64,000 nucleotides of DNA, taken from NCBI RefSeq assembly GCF_000714535.1, contig NZ_AUND01000001.1:124001-188000 (forward strand), in the 5' to 3' direction. A program made the translations under genes and the position numbers. Below, one piece after another: positions 29,201 to 35,200 of this stretch. The notes beneath the pieces are model-generated. The model was not told where the DNA came from, did not search any database, and saw only the letters and a list, made by a program, of their open reading frames with translations. Position 1 is the first letter of the stretch, and each line of letters starts with the position of its first letter. The DNA is from Thioclava pacifica DSM 10166 (GTDB lineage: Bacteria > Pseudomonadota > Alphaproteobacteria > Rhodobacterales > Rhodobacteraceae).

Positions 29201-32200
29201 CGGCGATCCTCGAGCCGATCCTGAACCCGAATAACAGCCGTCCGTTCCTGCCTTACACCAAGAACTTCGCGGTCGACCGCTTCGGCGACGTGATCTATCT
29301 GACCTTCCAGGGCGCGCTGGCCCAGACCGAGGTTGCGGCAGTCGATACGCGTGGCCTGACGGGCGACGTGCTTGAGGCGCGCATCGACATCGCAGAGCCG
29401 AGCCTGGGCGACACCTTCACGATCGACCTGACCGATCTGGCAACGCCGCTCTTCGATGATCTCTTCCCGGTCGATTTTGCGGTCACGCACTTCGCCTATA
29501 CCGCGCTCGCAGACGACACGGCGGCGGATGTGGCGGCGGCGCTGGCGGCGCAGATCATGGATGCGCAGGGCCCGAACATCATCGCCCATGTCGAGGGCAC
29601 AGTGCTCGTGATCACCTCGCGCTCGGGCGAGCGGATCTCGGTCGTGGTCAATAGCGGCGATCCCGCGCTCGATCATCTGCTCGGCCCGCTCGGCATTCAG
29701 ACCGATCTCGCGAAGCTCGAGACCCGGATGGATGGCGTCGATTACTACGATGTCGAGTATCTCGATATCGCGATGGGCTCGGGCGATGACGTGATCAATG
29801 TGCGCGGCACGACGGCCCATACGACGCTCGATCTCGGTGCGGGCAGCGAGCGGATCTATGTCTCCTCCGAGGCCGATTTCGGGCTCGAGACCGACACGAC
29901 CTTCCTGACCGGCCACCTGCTGAACATCCTCGGCATGCTCAACATCGAAGCGGGCACCGGCCGCCACAAGCTGATGATCTCGGATGAGGCGACGGTGCAG
30001 GGCGACGGCACGACCGATCTGCGCGCGCTGATCACCGATGACCGCGATGCGGCGCTGGCTTCGGCGGCGGCCTGGGGTGACGATGCCGAGCTGTCGAACG
30101 TCAACGAGATCTTCGTCGTCGGCATCGCGCCCGCGCCGATCACCTATGGCGCCGATCTTGCCGAGGGCAACTTCCTCGACGGTATCACCTACTTGACCGG
30201 CTTCGGCGCCGACGCGATCGAGATCGACGGCACCCATGAGCGCGCCATTGAGGGCAGCCGCGAGCTGACCGTGCTGAACACCGGTCTGGGCAATGACGAT
30301 CTGGTCGTGACCCTGACGACCGATGAGGACGGCGCCTTCGTGCTCAACACCCAGGGCCCGCATGATGCGAATTACGCGCCCGATTGGGGCTATGCCCGCG
30401 ACTACCTCGAATTTGCGGACAACGATATCGTCGACGCCGCGCTGAGCACGCTGCCGCTGATCATCTTCGGCGGGCAGGGCGATGACCGGATCACCTCGGG
30501 TCTCGCGAATGATATCGTCTTCGGCGACCGTGGCCGGATCGACTACCTGACTGCCGATGGCATGGGCGATGCTCTGCGCCTCGGCTCGGGTGGCCCGGAT
30601 CATGTCAATGACGGAACCGATGTCGCGCCGACCCTGATCTACACGATCGACCCGACCATCGGCGGCGCGGATACGATCATCACGCTCGGCGGCGACGATA
30701 TCGTGCTGGGTGGCGTGAATGGCGACACGATCACTACCGATGGCGCGGGCGACACCGGCGCGGATATCGTGATCGGCGACAGCGGCATGATCGACTATGT
30801 CTCGGCCGACAGCGACCGCACCGATATCGACGAGATCGCGACCACCGACGAGACCTATGGCGGCTCCGACTGGATCGTGACTGGGCTGGGCGATGACATC
30901 GTGCTGGCGGGCGAGGATGGTGAGACCATCATCGATGCGCTGCTCGACGGCACCCGCTCGCGCGACCGCGTGACCGAAGAGGCCGTCTCCACGATCGAGG
31001 TCGATCTGCGCGACGCCACCACGCGCGTGATCGCGGGCGATTATGTCGATGCCGGTCAGGGCGACAACATTGTGCTGGGCGACAATGGCCGGATCGTGGC
31101 GGCTGCTGACGACGCCCCGCAATTTGGTTCTCAGCCCATCACCCTTGGCCGGATCGAGACCTCGGTGGAGAACCCGGCGATCGGCGGCGATGACGTGATC
31201 TTCGCGGGCATCGGCTATGACATCGTGCTGGGCGGTCAGGCGGGTGACGTGATCCGGGTGGCCGAGGGCGAGGTCTACGATGTTGCCGTGGGCGACACGA
31301 GCCTGCGCGATGCCGGCAATATCGTGCTCGGCGACAATGGCTACATCGATTGGGTCGGCACGGATGGCGATGCCTCGGATATCGATCGGATCGTCTCGAC
31401 CGATGAGGCAATCGGTGGTTCCGACTGGATCGTGACCGGTGGCGGCGATGATATCGTCATCGCAGGTGTCGATGGCGGTGCGCTGAGCGTCGATTGGGGC
31501 GATGGCGAAACCGAGATCGCGGGCGATTTCGTGAATGCGAGCCAGGGCAACAACATCGTGCTGGGCGACAATGGCGACATCGTCGCGGCGGTCGATGATG
31601 CCCCGCAGTTCGGCACGCAGCCGATCACGCTCGGCCTGATCAAGACGACTGCGCCAGAGATCGGCAGCGATGATGTGATCCTTGCGGGCATCGGTTACGA
31701 CATCGTGCTGGGCGGGGCTGCGGGCGACGCGATCAACGTCAAGATCGGTGAAGCCTATGACGTGACGGGTGACGACACCTCGCTGCATGACGCGGGCAAT
31801 ATCGTGATCGGCGATCTGGGCCGCATCGTCTGGGATCTCTCGCTGATCGACGACACGATCGAGAGCGACAGCGCAGCCGTGCTCGACCTGATCGAGACCA
31901 CCGAGGCGCGCTATCCGGCGACCGACGCGATGATCGGCGGCAATGATCTGATCGCCACGGGCGCGGGCCGCGACTTCATCATCGGCGGTACGGCGGATGA
32001 CACGATCTTCGCGGGTGCGGGCAATGATCTCGTCTTCGGCGATCACGGGCGCATCGTGGCGCAGCCGGGCGGTGGCGTGGATGCGGCCCTTCTGCCGCTG
32101 ACCGAGACCGAACTGCTCGAAGAGTTCGATTTCTATTCGATCCTGCGCAGCGAAACCGATGGCGGCGGGCGCGACATGATCTTTGCCGAGGACGGGCGCG

Positions 32201-35200
32201 ACATCGTGCTGGGTCAGCAGGGCGCAGATATCATCTATGGCGGCAATGGCGACGATGACCTGATCGGCGGCCATAACCGTCCGGGCGGCGTCGATGGGGC
32301 AGACCGGATCGACGGCAATGGCGCGGTGCTGGCCGAGGATATGCCTGCGATCAGCAGCTGGCTTGTGGCGAGCGAGCAGGCCTTCGATACGACCGTGTCC
32401 GATAATGACGTGATCCTCGGCGATAACGGCATCATCATCCGTACCGATGCAGCCGTGAGCCTGCGCTTCCGGGTGCTCGCGGATGGCACGCTGACGCTTT
32501 ATGACGATGCCGATGACGGCACCGGCTCGAATGCAGGCAGCGTGGCGCAGCTGAACCCGGCACAGGTTGCGGGCAGCTTCGTCGAGGAACGCCTGATCGC
32601 GCTCTTCGATCACGACGACACCGTCGAGGCCGACCAATCCGAGCTTTACGGCGCCGATTATCTCGCGGGCGGCGCGGATGATGATGTGATCTTCGGCCAG
32701 CTCGGCGACGACCTGATCCAGGGTGACGGCTCGGCCGAGTTCCGTGGGCGTGCGCTGACCACCGCCTATGACTCGACCGATCACGGCTATGCGACGCGTC
32801 TCACCGCCGATGGCACGCTGAGCGTCAACCCGACCCGCAGCATCGTGCCTGCCCGCGACGGCGATGATTACATCGAAGGCAATGGCGGGAACGACGTGGT
32901 CTTCGGTGGGCTGGGGCAGGACGACATCATCGGCGGGTCGTCGGATCTCTACATCCGTCACGCGGCCGATGCGGCGGAGGGCTACGACCCGGCACTTCTC
33001 TCGACCGCGAACGTGACTGAAGCTGATCGTCCGGATGGCGCGGACCTGCTCTTCGGCGGGCGCGGGGATGATGCGACGCTTGCACGCAATTCCTTCGGTC
33101 AGGACGGCACCAATGCGCATGCGCTCGATGCGGACACGATCCTGGGCGACAATGGCCGGATCCTGCGGATGGTTGGCGCGACGGGCTTCCTGGCCTTCAA
33201 TTACGACACGCTCGACCCGGCCCGCAGCTCGACCATCGCTATCGGCGGCGGCGCGCATTCCGATGCCTGGCTGGTGGTGCGTGCGGTCGAACTGCTCGAC
33301 TATCACTCCGGCGGCCCGGATGTCTGGGGCGAGGAAACGGCGCTGGCCGATAACGGCGCGGCCGACGAGATCCATGGCGAGGGCGGCGACGACGCGATCT
33401 ACGGCATGGTGGGCAATGACGTGCTCTTCGGCGAGGGTCAGGATGACGACCTGCTCGGCGGCTGGGGCCATGACTGGATCTCGGGCGGCACCGGCCAGGA
33501 TGGTGTGCTGGGCGACGATGGCCGGATCTGGACCTCGCGCAATTCGTCGAGCTATGAGGAACCCCTCTACGGCATCGCCGACGTGCGCCAGATGACGATC
33601 TCGACCCCGGGCAAGATCCAGCAGGCCGTGATCAACGTTCAGGGTGAGCTGAAGAAGACCGTGAACCTCACGCCCTTCTTCCTGACCTCGAACCTGCCGA
33701 ATGTCTCGGATGATCCGCTGCAAGATCCGCTCTATGCCGATGACATCATCTATGGCGGTCTGGGCGATGACTTCCTGCATGGCGGGGCGGGTGACGATCT
33801 GGTCTCGGGCGCCGAGGCGCTGGCCGAGGCCTGGTATCTGCTCTTCGCGGCCGATGCGCTCGATCCGCTGGCCGAGGGCGTGCTGGTGCGTTCGGATTAT
33901 TCGGTTCCGGTCAATACGGGCAACGCGCTGGGCTACAACGCCTTCTACGCGGGCGAGTTCGCCGCCTATGACGAGGTCTTCCCGCGTCAGGTGATCATGA
34001 TCGACGGCACGGAGTACTCGACCTATGTCGCAACGGGTGGCGCTGGGCTGACCTACTTCGCCAGCTTCGATCCGACCGATGGCGGCGCGGCGACGGCGGT
34101 TGGTACGCTCGACAACGACCCGACGATCACCGTGCATAGCGACGGCAACGACATGATCTTCGGCGATCTGGGCAATGACTGGCTCGTCGGCGGGACCGGG
34201 CGCGACCATATCTATGGTGGCTGGGGCGACGATCTGATCGATGCCGATGACGATCACACCCGCTCGGCGGATGGTTCGGCCGAGGGCTCGAATGACACGC
34301 CTGACACCGATCCGACCTATGAGGACATCGCCTATGGCGGTGCGGGCCGTGACATCCTGATCGGCAATACCGGTGGCGATCGCCTGATCGACTGGGTGGG
34401 CGAGTTCAACAGCTTCATCGTGCCCTTCGCGCCCTTCGGTGCCTTCACCATCACCCGTGCGCTCGCGCCGCAGATCCAGGAATACCTCTACGATCTCTCG
34501 GCCTCCGATGGTGCCGACCCGACCCGTGCGGCCGATTCCGGTGATTACAACGCCGATCGCAATGGCGAGCCGTGGGGCGAGCTGGGTCTGGTGATGCAGA
34601 AGGATGCCGCGTGGCAGGATCAGACCGGCGCACCGGATGATCCGCAGCCGGGCAACATTCCGGGTGGCAAGCGTGACGTGCTGCGTTCGGCCGATTTCAA
34701 CGGCACGAGCGGTGCGCAGGACGCGCAGGGCTTCGCGGCCGATAGCGGCGTCTGGACCGTGTCGGGCGGGGCCTTCGCGGTGAGCCCGGAGACGCTCGGT
34801 GGCGATGCCGTCTCGGTCTTCTATATCGGTGACGCGCTGCCGAGCTATTTCGAGATCACCGCCACGATCATCGGCGGCAAACCCACCGCGGGCCTGAAGT
34901 CGAACGCCTATATCATCTTCGACTATCACTCGCAGACCGACTTCAAATTCGCCGGTGTGAACATCTCGACGGACAAGTTCGAGATGGGCATCCGGACCGA
35001 GGATGGCTGGATCGTGCTTGAGCAGGCGCCCGTGCAGGCCAAGCCCGACACGCCCTATAACCTGCTGCTGGCGATCAACGGTTTGACCGCGACGCTGGTG
35101 ATCGACGGGAAGGAATACTTCACCCATGTCTTCGATGCCCGGGTCGACCAATGGGGCGTGACCCATGGTCTGAACGCCGGCTATGTCGGACTCGGCGCGA